From: Tubiluchus corallicola
Lineage: Eukaryota > Priapulida > Priapulimorpha > Priapulimorphida > Tubiluchidae
Direction: 5' to 3'
Length of the DNA: 64,000 nt
Assembly (NCBI GenBank): GCA_030141605.1
Contig: JAQGDQ010000723.1
Span: 43,612-107,611 of the forward strand
The notes beneath the pieces are model-generated. The model had not been told where the DNA came from. It was given only the letters and a program-made list of their open reading frames with translations, and searched no databases. This document shows positions 47,834 through 59,177 of this stretch, piece by piece (position 1 is the stretch's first letter; every line of letters starts with the position of its first letter). A program made the position numbers and the translations under genes.

Positions 47834-50800
47834 GGGGAGGCTGGGGCAAATTGAGCCAATTTTCAATTTTGGCTGTTCAGAACCCAAACGACTAGTTATT
47901 TTGCAAAGATGAGTAGTTTTATTTTCAATTATTTTATTTGGGGACATTTTGAAACAAGATGCAGTCTTCTACTAGTACACCTAAACCGACCATGAGCCTA
48001 AAAAATATGCATATCAAATGGCTCAACTTGCCCCGACCATGGGGCAAGTTGATCCAACCTCTGGGGTAAGTTATGCCACGCAGGGGTAAGTTGTGCCACG
48101 AAGAAATGTGTTGCAAATGAAGAAAGAACAAGCCCAAAATGTTGCTGTGGTATAAAACAAATCATAATCATGAAGTAGAAATGTTAATTACAGCATTAAA
48201 CAAAATGTTTTTTGTTCTCACAGACAGGAAAGTAATAAACATGTACCGGTCAAATAACATGAATAATAAGAATGATGAATGATGTCAATGATTGTGATGA
48301 TGACGATGATAATGACACAAATGAACCAGCATCAAATTCAAAACATGTGTCTGAAAGTAAGTCAATGAAGTTGCCACTGTGATAAGTCACAGCTGAACAC
48401 GAGCTGGCCAGAACAACGGAGAGAACTGCCAGCACTTTTCGGCTGTGGCAGCTTGTAAACAACATCTTCTGCATTGAAACCCGCTTCGTCGTTTGGATTT
48501 GGAACAAACACAGGCTTGTCCGTTCCTACTTTCCCAGCAACTTTTTGAAGGAAAACACCTTCAAACTCAAAGTCCTCCCCGTAGAGAATGTCAACCCGAG
48601 CAATGAAGTTCACAATTCGTGATTTGCCAGCACATTTGACAACCACAAAGTCACCTTCAATTATTGGGCTATCCAGATCAATATCACCGTCACTGTCTGA
48701 TGACACATCATCAAATTCAAAATCTGAATCATCAGTATCACTTGAACTTGGTGTTTTGAATATCGGGGGACATGACTTTTTCCCACCAGATTTGAACAAG
48801 CACTTCTTTGTTTTGGGCAAAAGGCTCCTCTTTCTATTTTCAGAAAGGGCTACCAGCTCCTGTCTTTCGGGGGTGTCAGTCAAAATCTTTGAGCTGCCCT
48901 TTTTGCGACCACCTCTTCTAGCCTTTCTCGGTGCTGCTTTCGGAAATGGCTGAATAGCAGATGGTGAAATGTATGGACGAGGCATGACATCATGTGAACT
49001 AGGTGAGACACAAGACCCACATGATGTGGACGGTTGCATAAGATCATTTGCTTGCTGTTTTTGTAGCTGGACATCATCACTGGGCACGGGCAAGACAGCT
49101 CCAGGAACCTCACCTGAGGGTCCTGCATCTTCCATGGTAGAATTTGCCTCAAGGCTTTCTGCAGCAGCCACGTTTTGCTCACGGTCAGTTGGAAGAGAAG
49201 GGGCAAAGTCAATGTCACTAAAGATGTCCCGGTTAAATGGATGAATGCCCGAGGCTTGGAAGCCAGCAGCAATGTTCAACGGTGTCATGGCAATCATCTG
49301 GGCTTGTTTCACAAGAGCTGGGATATCATAGATTGTTACTGTTTTCCCTGGATTGGATCGTAGCCATCCATCCATGGCTCTGTTGTACGCAGTTTTGAAG
49401 GGTCCGTACACTGACCGGTCGAGCGGCTGGAGACGATGGGAAGTGTGTGGTGGAATGGTCAATATGACAACCCCATGAGACCTTGCTGTGTCCACAACAT
49501 TCAAAGAAATATGTGTGTCATGGTTGTCGATGATCAATAGGATCTTCTTTTCTGGTGAGCATCTGGTGTGTTCGATGATGTGATTCAAATACTCCACAAA
49601 CACCTCTTCATTGATCCAGCCACTTCGTGTTGCCCTGCCCATGCACTGTGTTGGTCCATCTCTGATGGACTCTGGGAAAGATTAACAAAGGAGACACGAC
49701 CGTACCAATTGCACTCACAGTGTACACTACAGTTACCAATTCCCCACGTTCAGCGGAGGTGATTGAACCAACTTGTTTCTTTCCCTTTTCTGTGACAACG
49801 GCTCCAGGGTTTTGGACTGTGGTGCACCCAGTTTCATCAGCATTATAAATGTCACATGGTGAGAACTTGTATTTGTCCATTACCTGGCTCAAGTTTTTAA
49901 AAAATTTGTCAACAACTGGGCGGTTGAAGGCTGTGGCACGCCCAAAAGATGTTGCTTCTGGCACTCTAATTGCCAGGTTCTAGCGCTTCTTGAAGCCTAA
50001 CCACCAATCAAGTCCTGCTTTTTTCTCACGATCCCAACTTGGTGGCACATTAAGAAAGTTTTTTTAGCAAACTCAAATGCCAGTGTGCGACATCTGCTCA
50101 CTGACAAACCATGAAACATGTCTGACAATTGTTTCACATGGTCAGCCAAATCCCTTTCCATTTCAGGACTAAAAACCAATTTCCGTAAGGACACAGGTGT
50201 ATAACCAGTCCCCGCTGGTTGCCTGTCTTGTTTGTCCATGTACCGCTTGAGTGTCATTCGATCAATGTTGAAGTCCTTTGCAGCACTCCGCATACTCTGC
50301 CCTCCAGCAACAGCGGCAGCAGCCCGTTCTAAAACGTCTGTAGGAGTTCCCCCACGATTGGTCTTTCGTACGTAGTTGCGCATATCTGGTCGTTTTTTCT
50401 TCTGAAACAACACAAAAAAGGAAACAAGTTTACACAATGAATCTGATAATTCTAATTTTTGTTATTAGTAATAATAGTCACGATCAGTGATGTGAAGTCG
50501 GTCTGAAAATCACATCACTGGTGTCAACGGAAAACAATAAAGTGGCCCAGCACAGAGAGAGAGAGACTCCCCCCTCTAGGCGACTGACAACGGCAGGTCG
50601 CCGTTTGCGTACTGGCTGCTAAGCAGATGTTGCTAAACATTTAACTCATAATATAAGATCAGATATATATCTAGAACATGTAGGCCTAACTTACACACAT
50701 AAATTTTGAATTCAGTCTATAATAGGCCTACTGATGTGATTGCACATACAACTGCTTCTTAAAAACCTGTAAACAGGCATATGGGGTAAGTTGAGCCAGT

Positions 50801-51193
50801 GGCACAACTTACCCCCTAAGCATTGGCTCAACTTACCCCTATCTTACCTCATTGACTTGTCTATTCAAATGCATGCATACCATGTGTGGTGCATGTAAAA
50901 AGCTTTTACAGGCACAAAGGCAGGTAATTGAACTAACAACTACCACATATTATTTCTAATCAAACTATTACTGCATACAAGAAACATGCACTTACCTCTG
51001 AAACGCTGAATTTTACTTTTTTGGCACGAAATCTGATTTTCTTTCACTGCATCAATGTCTGATCTTGAGTCAGCAAAACAAAATGGTGGAGGTTAAAGTC
51101 ATGTGATCAGTTATTTATAGATAGCATAAAAACTTGGATTGGCTTAGTCACTTGTGGTTGAAAGGGGGTGGCTCAACTTACCCCACCTTCCCC
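47834..51193 (-). mobile_element. Pogo/Tigger element copy B, full length 3.36 kb
   Basis: The left end GGGGAGGCTGGGGCAAATTG and the right end (inverse) GGGGAAGGTGGGGTAAGTTG are inverted repeats, flanked by TA at 47832-47833 and 51194-51195. Subterminal GGGGTAAGTT(G/A)(A/T)GCCA blocks are repeated at 48030-48105 and 50785-50845. It encloses a complete but mutated transposase on the minus strand. This is a structurally complete member of the Tc1/mariner superfamily pogo group. Confidence 0.92.
48362..50437 (-). pseudogene. Pogo/Tigger transposase, near complete, frameshifted
   Basis: Minus strand. The frame at 50437-49997 holds the helix-turn-helix region (SMRSAAKDFNIDRMTLKRYM) and part of a CENP-B-like domain. 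A frameshift occurs in the A-run near 50063, and a TAG stop lies near 49980 between KKR and NLAIR. The frame at 49964-49608 carries PEATSFGRATAFNR and the first catalytic motif IYNADETGC. A further frameshift occurs near 49660. The frame at 49642-48362 has the second motif LLIIDNHDTHIS, then PPHTSHRLQPLDRSVYGPFK, TIYDIPALVKQAQ, GIHPFNRDIF, the basic KARRGGRKKGSSK and a tail ending VFSCDLSQWQLH. There are three lesions in an otherwise complete gene, indicating recent decay. Confidence 0.9.
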
Positions 51194-51863
51194 TACTGGT
51201 AGATGAATATATATGCCACACATTAATCTGCAGGAAAAATTGTTCACTTAACTTAGTTCACCCTTTTCGGCACCACATGTCGCATTTAACGACTTACCTC
51301 ACAATTTTTTGTCACTTAAACTGTCCAAAATTAAACACGCAACATGCATCTTCTTCTTCTTTTAGTAATGTTCTAACTTTAAATTGTATTTTTCTCTATA
51401 ATCTCTATCCTTTAGCTTGGCAACATCTAAGTGTTTTGTTCTTTGCTTTTTCTGTAGCATTTTTACCCGTTTGACTGAAATCTTAGTCATAACCAAAGAG
51501 TGGACGGTATTTATGTTTAAGCCAGCGTATTAAGCAGATACGCAACATGCATCATCCATCTTTTTTTATTCAATCACCGAAATCTTTTATTGTGAACTGT
51601 TTGCTAGTTTGCATCGCGTGCGACATGCATATTGCTGGAACGGTGTTGTTGGGACCCGAGTAAGTCACTAGCCCAAGTAGGACACTAGAGACAGGTCGCG
51701 AATTGAGTTGTTAAGTGTACTGGCACCGTCCGTTGTTCTTGTTTATGTAATAATAATAATTAAAAACGTTAGTAGACGTTGAATAATTTATTATACATCT
51801 GCTAAAATAAAAGAATTTTATTCTGAGCTGGTAGAACGGACAATATTAAATTTGGTTTCGATA

Positions 51864-52934
51864 TTAATGTTGTTGAAGTGAAAAAAAACCAGTTTTTTGC
51901 GAGTTCAACATTTGTTTAAGCCTTAATAAGCGACATTTTAAAGGTCGCGTCTTCACAAAGTTCACTATGCGCACAACATCATCCAACACAGGAGCTAGAT
52001 CTGCTGGTAAGGTCTTTGCAACGAGGGCCCCACGGTGCAAAAAACAGTGCGTAACAATAACATCTGGGTTTCTTTCTTTGACCCTACTTACGAAGCCTTT
52101 GGTGCGCCCGACCATGGCTGCGGCTCCATCAGTGCAGACACCTATGCAGTTTTCCCATGTAAGCCCGCTTTTGTCAAGATATTCCGACGTGACCCGAAAT
52201 ATTTCTTCTCTTGTTGATTTTTCTGGCAGTACTTTGCAAAATAGGAAGTTTTCTCTAATGGCTTCTCCATCCACAAAACGCACGTTGGCCAAAAGCTGAC
52301 AATGTCCACTAATATCCGTCGACTCATCAAGTTGCAAGGCAAATTTCTTACTGATACGCATCTTTTCCAAAACAACAGTTTCAATGTCTGCAGACATGTC
52401 ATCAATAAGTCTGGCAATTGTGTAATCTGAGAGAGGCACTTTAGCTATCTCTTTGGCCGCGTCAGGGCCAAGCATCTCATTTACAATGTCTTTGCAAGCT
52501 GGCAGTATTAATGTTTCTGCCACAGTGTGGGACTTTTTTGATTTAGCTACGAGTTCAGCAACAAGGTAGCTAGCTTTGAGGGCTCTCTCGTTTACCTTTG
52601 TGGTTTTTCTCAAAAAAGTTGCCTGTTTCTCATTATTTGTACGTAAGCGTACAAAATACTCCATCAGCTTGTTTTGAACGGAAGGGTGTTTCGTTTGGAG
52701 ATGGCGTTTAAGCTTGCTTGGCACCATGGCGCTATTGGATAGCTTCTCACCACACACCAAGCACAGCGGAGTCGGCGCTGTAGCATCCCCGGTAAAAGTA
52801 AATCCAAATGAAAGATAGCTTTCGCTGTATTGCCTCGAGTTCACCGTCTTGTCTTTTTTCTTTTGTCGACCACTCATACTAGGGCCTTCATCTGGGTCAG
52901 AATTTTTGTCTAGGGCCCTGTTCGGCATTTGCAT
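51864..52934 (-). pseudogene. BED-finger hAT transposase (ZBED5/SCAND3-like), C-terminally truncated
   Basis: A minus-strand frame of 356 codons starts [14 protein letters not shown]. It shows a BED-type finger ([28 protein letters not shown], residues about 57-85), the hAT signature [34 protein letters not shown] and [11 protein letters not shown], up to [10 protein letters not shown]. The usual protein runs about 250 residues further, through the dimerisation domain, which is absent. No internal stop occurs in what remains. The host-gene families ZBED5 and FAM200 derive from this type. It sits inside the Ginger-like element. Confidence 0.88.
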
Positions 52935-53201
52935 TTTCCCTTCTCAAAAACTTCTCCATCACTGTCACTTGCTCGTCTTGCTGAGATCCCAAACTGTCAC
53001 TGTCACGTGTCACGCAGCACTAACTCTATTGACTTTACAGGCATTTATCGCTTTCTGCTGCCACCCACTGAAATAGAAGAGTATTACATTATCGGCCACA
53101 CTTTATTACAGCACAGACACCCGACAGTGGTTAATTAGGTGATATTAGATAATTTCCCACGGCACATCAGTGTGCCGTGGCACACTGGTTGAAAAACACT
53201 G
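51922..53201 (-). mobile_element. hAT insertion nested in the Ginger-like element
   Basis: The right terminus, read inverted, is CAGTGTTTTTCAACCAGTGT then GCCGTGGCACACTG, as in Charlie-type hAT elements. GTTTAAGC (51914-51921) and GTTTAAGG (53202-53209) flank it as a 7/8 target duplication. Sequence on the two sides matches contiguous sequence of the uninterrupted Ginger-like copy at 27351-28047, which independently proves the insertion. The left end lacks the CAGTG terminus, consistent with an aborted, truncated copy. Confidence 0.85.
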
Positions 53202-54037
53202 GTTTAAGGTATATCATTTTTCATTTTGTCTCGCTTCACAGACAGGTGATCCGTTTCACTACCACTTGGGTAAATAATTGTTTTCTTCTAAGTAAACGTT
53301 CTAGCAATATATGTGCCCTACATGGGCTAGCGAGCCATGTACGACAGTGCCCTACATGTTACAATACTACTGATAATATTAAAACTAATTGTCTTTGCTT
53401 TTCCTAAATGTTAAAAATTACTTTTTGGTGTTGTGAAGGCTTAGCAGCATCTGTCTCATTTTTAAATTTGCAACTATTTCTGTAATAACTGTGTGCAGTG
53501 TTTCTCTCTTTAAAGTATTAGACACTAGGTTTAATGTTATGATGATATTAATGGAGCTAATCATAATGATGATATTATTGTAAAAAATATACTTGTAAAT
53601 TGCCAAAGAATATCCATCATTATTAGAAAGATCCTTTTTCTAAAACAAATATTGTTTTTATGTTTTTTTATGTCATAATAATACTAATAAACAATGGTAA
53701 TATCTAATTCACTGACTATTACTTGTACAACAATAATTATGATCAATTAAAATTTATAAACTGGAAATATAAGGCTGTAAACAAGTTTTGCCAGAGCCTC
53801 TCTGTTTGCCTACATAGCTGTGACAGCCACGTAGTTACCGGCAAGCACCGCGAGGAGGTCGAGAGGTTGGACTTAATTAGCTCAGCAAAAATTTTTTTGA
53901 TGGCTATCTTGCCTTTCAAGCAATCAGTTTATGCCCACTCACGCACATTTAACAATTTGCTTAGCATGTTAAATGCAACAATTACCATAATTTTCATAAA
54001 TGAATAAAACACAAATGAATTTACACATAATCACTTG

Positions 54038-54653
54038 CTAACTCCTCATAGTGTGTTGACTTGAAACAGACCTGTTAAGCAATTCATCAGCCACAGCCTG
54101 GGTAGTCAAACAGCAGCTGCTACTAACAATCTGCACCATATTCGAAATTTTGTTTTCAACTGTCTGATTTCCACGCTCCACAACTCCCTGAGATTGAGAA
54201 TGACTTGCTCTTCCAGTTATGAAAATGGTCTTTCCTCCCCATAGTGAGCACATTTCTGGCAACAACTGATTGACAAACACTCGACCTAAATTTATGGAAC
54301 GAATATGGAACAATAATGGTATAGGGATGCCAGGATGAGTTTGTTTAATAATAGCACATTTGATATTGTTAAATCTGCATGCCTTGATTTCTTACCATCT
54401 GATTTACGAACAGCCAGAACGTCTTGCAGTCCTAAATCAGGTAACTTGACCAGCACAAACTTCTTTGTATCAGTAAAGCGTCTGATGATGTTCCTATCAA
54501 AGTTGCTCAGCATCAAATTTGCCTCTTTTAGATCCCCTCCCATTTCAAATATCTAACCACCTCAACATATTTTGCTTCACTGATGATAACAGAATTTTTG
54601 GCTTTTTCTAATGCAAGAATTTCGTTGGCCATTTTCACCTTGAAGTTCTCCAT
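54038..54653 (-). pseudogene. KRBA2-like retroviral-type integrase of the Ginger-like element, deleted and frameshifted
   Basis: Minus strand. ATG at 54653-54651 opens MENFKVKMANEILALEKAKN then EAKYVEVVRYL. After a frameshift near 54550 it continues RRFTDTKKFVLVKLPDLGLQ then AVRKSDG and a GTAAGA donor-like site (54394). The zinc-binding HHCC region and the first catalytic Asp are missing. The gene resumes with GRVFVNQLLPEMCSLWGG, ASHSQSQGVVERGNQTVENK, which contains the catalytic Glu (VER), and ends near 54038. It resembles the integrase found in KRBA2 and related host proteins derived from integrase-bearing transposons. Confidence 0.75.
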
Positions 54654-55164
54654 GACTGAAAGGTTTGCATTAAAACAGTAAATTTAAAAGAAAATTAAAC
54701 GGATCCTTTTAATGCACACTGGAAAGTAACACCAAAGTCCAAAAATTCTAGGTTACAGAATTAGGTAAACAATATGTGTTTATCAAAGCTTCAGATACTA
54801 TTTCACTACCTCCACTTTGTCTCTCCTACCGTCGACTATATCAACTTCAAAAAATTCACAAAATTCACTCTTTAATTTACAGTGCAGCATACTTTAGAGC
54901 TTTTTGCATTAATACCCAAATAACTGATTTTGTTTTTCCTAATAACCGCATTATAAAGAACCAACTGTTTCACCAACATCATGACATGTGATAACCAAAA
55001 TAATAGCTACTAGTACTACTTTTCGAAATTGAAACAAAAAATGAAAAGAAATGTATGAAATGAATGAAATGTAATATCGCAGTCAAATCGAGCAGGGGTT
55101 CCCCTAACAAGAGAAAAATGATGAAATTTGCGCAGAAAAAGCCTGACAAAGAGTCATTACAGAG

Positions 55165-55536
55165 TAGGGGCGAGCATCGATTCGATTCGAACGAGTTTTT
55201 TAGTTCGAACTCTATTCGAATCCAAAACTATAGATTTGAATAATTCACCACTTCAGTCACATACGTTCTTTTTCATTAAAACAATTGAAACATCATGCAA
55301 TTGGCATAATTTAGCTGTGATTTCTGTGCACAATTTTATACCAATTACTAATCGTTTTATTGCAGAACAAAATCTAGTGATATGCATGATCTTTGTAAGA
55401 CAAATTTTTACTGGTGGTTCGAAAATCTATCAATCTCAATTCGAGTTCGAAACACAAGTTCGGTTCGATTCGAATTCGAAAGTCACAAATTCGGTTCGAT
55501 TCGAATTCGCTTTCTGGTAGAGAATGTTCACCCCAA
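55165..55536. mobile_element. hAT-type MITE with perfect 8-bp target duplication
   Basis: The ends TAGGGGCGAGCATCGATTCG and (inverse) TTGGGGTGAACATTCTCTAC share TWGGGGYGARCAT. TTACAGAG repeats exactly at 55157-55164 and 55537-55544. The interior is rich in TTCGAA/ATTCGAAT and is non-coding. A diverged copy lies at 10870-11215 in goosecoid intron 2. It inserted into the Ginger-like element. Confidence 0.9.
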
Positions 55537-56035
55537 TTACAGAGTCGGTAACATCCAATCAGGTGGTGAGCCATCAATTTGGTATCATCATTAGCACTCA
55601 TAACAACAGGCTGCATAACACGACTTCAATGTTTGACATTTTCCTGTAGTATTGTTTCATTTCAATACTATTCATTTCACCACTATTATAACCATACTGC
55701 TGAACAACGCTAGAGTGCTAAATGCGTTGCTTTGTTACCAAACTCTCGTTCAGTGAACGAGTTAGAAGTCACCGCAAAACAATACCTACGTACTGCATGC
55801 TGAGTTAAACACCTGGTCAAGCAAGTTTTCATGACGCCAAACTGATGACAACTCAACCAACAAGCACAATTTTTAATAACATGAAGAAAATTTCACAGAA
55901 TTTTTAAAAATTTGACAAAATTACCGATTCTCGTGCCGCAATTACCGCTGCTCATGTACGACACTACTTTAGCACATGGGTTTTACCAGAAGTGTCCTAC
56001 TTGGGCTAGTGGATTACTCGGCGCCCTACAGGTGT

Positions 56036-57800
56036 GACTGATTGTCTGTAAGTAAAATTTTATGAGAACGTGACGATTTTGTTGATAGACTTTGATGTGA
56101 CGTGGAGATAAATCTAAATAAAATTTAGATTATATATTTAAAAAATTGGTAATCACTACTCAGTTTTATAATTACTAAATAAAGATGTCTGTGTTTACAT
56201 CATAGACTTTCCTGACGTACCAACCATTCAGTTTAAAAATGGGTATGAAACGTTAAAACCCAGGTATCTCGTCTTTAGCAGAGGTCGGGGAAAGGGGTAA
56301 TTTTCGCCTCAGCAATTTTTACTTTTTAGAATATCAAAAAATTGGGGCAAAAATAGATAATTACTAAATTAGCTAACTTAGTTTTTTCGGTACTACGGTA
56401 CTGAGCTTCATTACGAAGCTGATTGAACAGTTAGCCTTGAAGGAAAAAAGACACATTTGCTTGGTGTATTTCATTATTTTGTTTATTAATAAAAAATAAA
56501 AAAACAAAGTGACGGTATTCGTTTCGTACTTATAAAGCAGAAAACGCAACTTGTTTCTCGTTTTCCTCGTTTTATACTTATCCGCTTAAAGGGGGAATAT
56601 CATGAAAATCAAGTTAAACTTATTTTATAGTTGCCTATCCCGGAAACAACTTGGCCAAAAATTTTTAGCAGTACGTTGTCTAATTAATGAGTAATTAACT
56701 TTTTTGTATCTCGAGGGAAATGCCATCGAGCTGCACTTATGCCTCTCATGGTGAAAAAATTGAACTAGTGCAGCTCAGGCTGATGAGGTAACAGAGTGTA
56801 CCCGCAGCCTGTTGCATTACTGTCGTACACAACTGGGCTAAAAATAAAGCTGTTATTACTACATAACAGCATTTGACTTGGTTCGGATAGGTAGTCAGCT
56901 GATAGAAACGATCGTCGTTGCACTCGTTAACATGTTTTCATCAAAAGCGATATATTTTACTACCGTCGAAAGTTATAGGTCTATTATAGTATATTCTAAT
57001 AGAGGTAAACAATCGTTGCACAAAAGTAGGCCTACAGCACATTGTGAAAATTCTTGTGGCATTAATTAAAACAAAGCTAACAAAAGTTAAAATGAAACAC
57101 AAAAGACACTACAAAAAATTGCATCTGACTGAATCTCTCCGAAAGTGTAAGCACAATATTTTTAACACTAGAGTTCATCATGTTCTAAACTCACGATTTA
57201 AAGCAAAAAGCCGAGAAATTAACATACAGGCTGTAGGAGTGAAGCCAGGTTTTTAGATTGTACTTTCATTGCTTCAATAATTTTCTGTTGCTCATTGGAA
57301 ACTAAAAGTTATTATATTTTGGCTTCGTATTTCGATACTTTCCGTCTGACTGCTGCATCCGGTCTAATTGCTGAATCTTAGTGTAACACATTCCAAGACT
57401 GTTTTTCAATAAGAACAATCAAGACCGAAACCTAGCAAATCACGCATTCAGGTCACAATAAGCTCATCTTTACCGTGATACCGTCACTAGGTATAATCTG
57501 CGTAAAAGTACTGTATGCTAAATGCTGTTTGTCGATGTAAACAAATACTCAAACAAGTGTTGAGTACAATCGTTCTCCCCTTGGGAATTTTGCCAAGTTT
57601 CGTCTGTAGTACGGCAATTTCGCCACCAGAGGCGCAGATGCAGATACATGCTCATCGGCGGCCTAGTCAAATGTTCGTTTTGTGTACAATTTTATCCGAA
57701 CTTTTGCCGAATATAAAGCGATATCTTTTACTGCCGTCGAAAGCATAGGTCCATTTTAGTATATTCTAATAGATGTGTAAACAATCATGTGCAAAAGTAG
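56036..57800. other. No gene; contains a 95-bp duplicated segment
   Basis: AT-rich. The segment at 56940-57030 (ACCGTCGAAAGTTATAGGTC context) recurs at 57710-57800 (GCCGTCGAAAGCATAGGTCC context) in the same orientation, 770 bp apart, just before the Gypsy Gag fragment. It may be part of an untranslated or terminal region of that retroelement. The open frames at 56878-57256 are short and unremarkable. Confidence 0.5.
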
Positions 57801-57809
57801 ACTGTCTCG

Positions 57810-59177
57810 TTGTAGCTGTTGTTTTTGCCAATGCCGATTTTCGCAGTGCCGGAACCGGGGACTTCGGTGACTGCAGACTGCGCATCACATTACGGTGTAG
57901 GATAGTTTCACCAAATTCAAGGCTTTTGTAGCTTTCCATGACAGTACTGCACCTGTCATGTGTGGTATAATGTGGAATAAGTCCTCGAACCATTTATCTT
58001 CCAGCATAATTTTGCACGGGAGTGTGCCAACAACAGTAACATGGTGACCATCTGGCTGGTGCACTGGTTTGTCATGTTGGCGGTATTTTCACCCAATGCA
58101 TAAAGAAAGTCTAGGCCACCAGCACAAACAGAAGCCCCAGTGTCAGGCAACATGTTGTATAGAATGTTCCCATTCAATGATGTCACTTTAACTTTTACTG
58201 TTGGTGGATTTTCTTGCGCGGCCACCTGAAATAATCCAGTCAGCTGAATTTCACTGAGCTGGCCTTCAGTTCTCCGAGGCTGAAATGAAGATTTTTTAGT
58301 TTTGCTGCGACAAACAGCTTGAAAATGATTAAGCTTACCGCAGTTACCACATGTCTTGCCCTTTGCTGGACAACGGTCACGTGATGTGTGCAAAGAACCA
58401 CAGTTGCCACAAACCTTGGCACACTGCGAAGTGCTTGCAGTTTGTGCGCCTTGCTGTACAGATTTATAGCGTTTATACTGACTTTTAGATCTTGCTGCGG
58501 TTTTATTAATCATTGGCACTGACTTAATTTGTTCACAGTGTTGTTTGGCTGCCTCATCAACACGGTAAATTCTTACTGCATGTTCAAGTGTCAAATTGTC
58601 TTGCGACAATAATTTGCGAATAGTACCTCCGTCACAAATGCCCACCACAATGCAATCGCAGATCAAGGATGGTAGGCAAGTGTCACAAAATTCGCAGGAC
58701 TTTGCTAACTCGTGGATATCAGTGATGAGATTGTCTGCATATTCACCTTCACGTTGTACAAGTTGATGAAAGTTACGCCGTTCAACCACAACATTGATTT
58801 GACCACGAACATAGCGTTCTATTTCGTGTAAAATGCGAGGTACATTTTGCTTTTCTGCATCAGGAAGTCCAAGGTTAAGAATAACCTTAAGCGTGTCATC
58901 ACTGCAATTTACAATCAAGGCATTGTACTGCGTTCGATTTTGAGCTGTACTTAGGCCTGACAATTCAAAATAAGAATCCCACTTGGTTCTCCATAAATGG
59001 AATTGCTCTCCCCTATGAATGCTGAGATCCAGCATATCAGGCCGTGCGATAGATGCTGTCCGAAAATCGAAAGTATGTACCACTGCTGGCGGAGCATTAC
59101 CATCAGGTACGTTAACATTACCTTCCGTGTCGAAGTAGTATCCCTTCCTGCCCTCGTTCGTTAGCTCGCAGCACCAT
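57810..59177 (-). pseudogene. Gypsy-type Gag-protease fragment
   Basis: A minus-strand frame is open from about 59170 to 57956. A Gag matrix/capsid-like N-terminus (FHLWRTKWDSYFELSGL, NALIVNCSDDTLKVIL) is followed by two CCHC/CCCC zinc knuckles (CGNCGSLHTSRDRC, CGNCGKLNHFQAVC) and a retropepsin start with the catalytic motif LPDTGASVC near 58150. A frameshift near 58070 moves the protease C-terminus to another frame. No reverse transcriptase follows, so the 3' part is deleted. No in-frame ATG is obvious. Just upstream, AATAAAACA then TGGTGCTGCGAGC looks like the end of a 5' LTR at 59177 followed by a primer-binding site. Confidence 0.82.

Larger units (their letters stand above)
51647..56030 (-). 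mobile_element. Ginger-like DNA transposon encoding retrovirus-type integrase, with nested insertions
   Basis: The left end TGTTGGGACCCGAGTAAGTC and the right end (inverse) TGTAGGGCGCCGAGTAATCC continue inward as CACTAGCCCAAGTAGGACAC on both sides, giving inverted repeats of about 40 bp. The perfect 5-bp duplication GGTGT flanks it at 51642-51646 and 56031-56035. The interior contains integrase coding remnants on the minus strand (54038-54653), a BED-hAT insertion (51922-53201) and a hAT MITE (55165-55536). Subtracting the insertions gives about 2.7 kb. There are no LTRs. The combination of TIRs, a 5-bp duplication and Gypsy-like integrase fits the Ginger group of cut-and-paste transposons. 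The element at 27351-28047 is a short relative. Confidence 0.85.
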
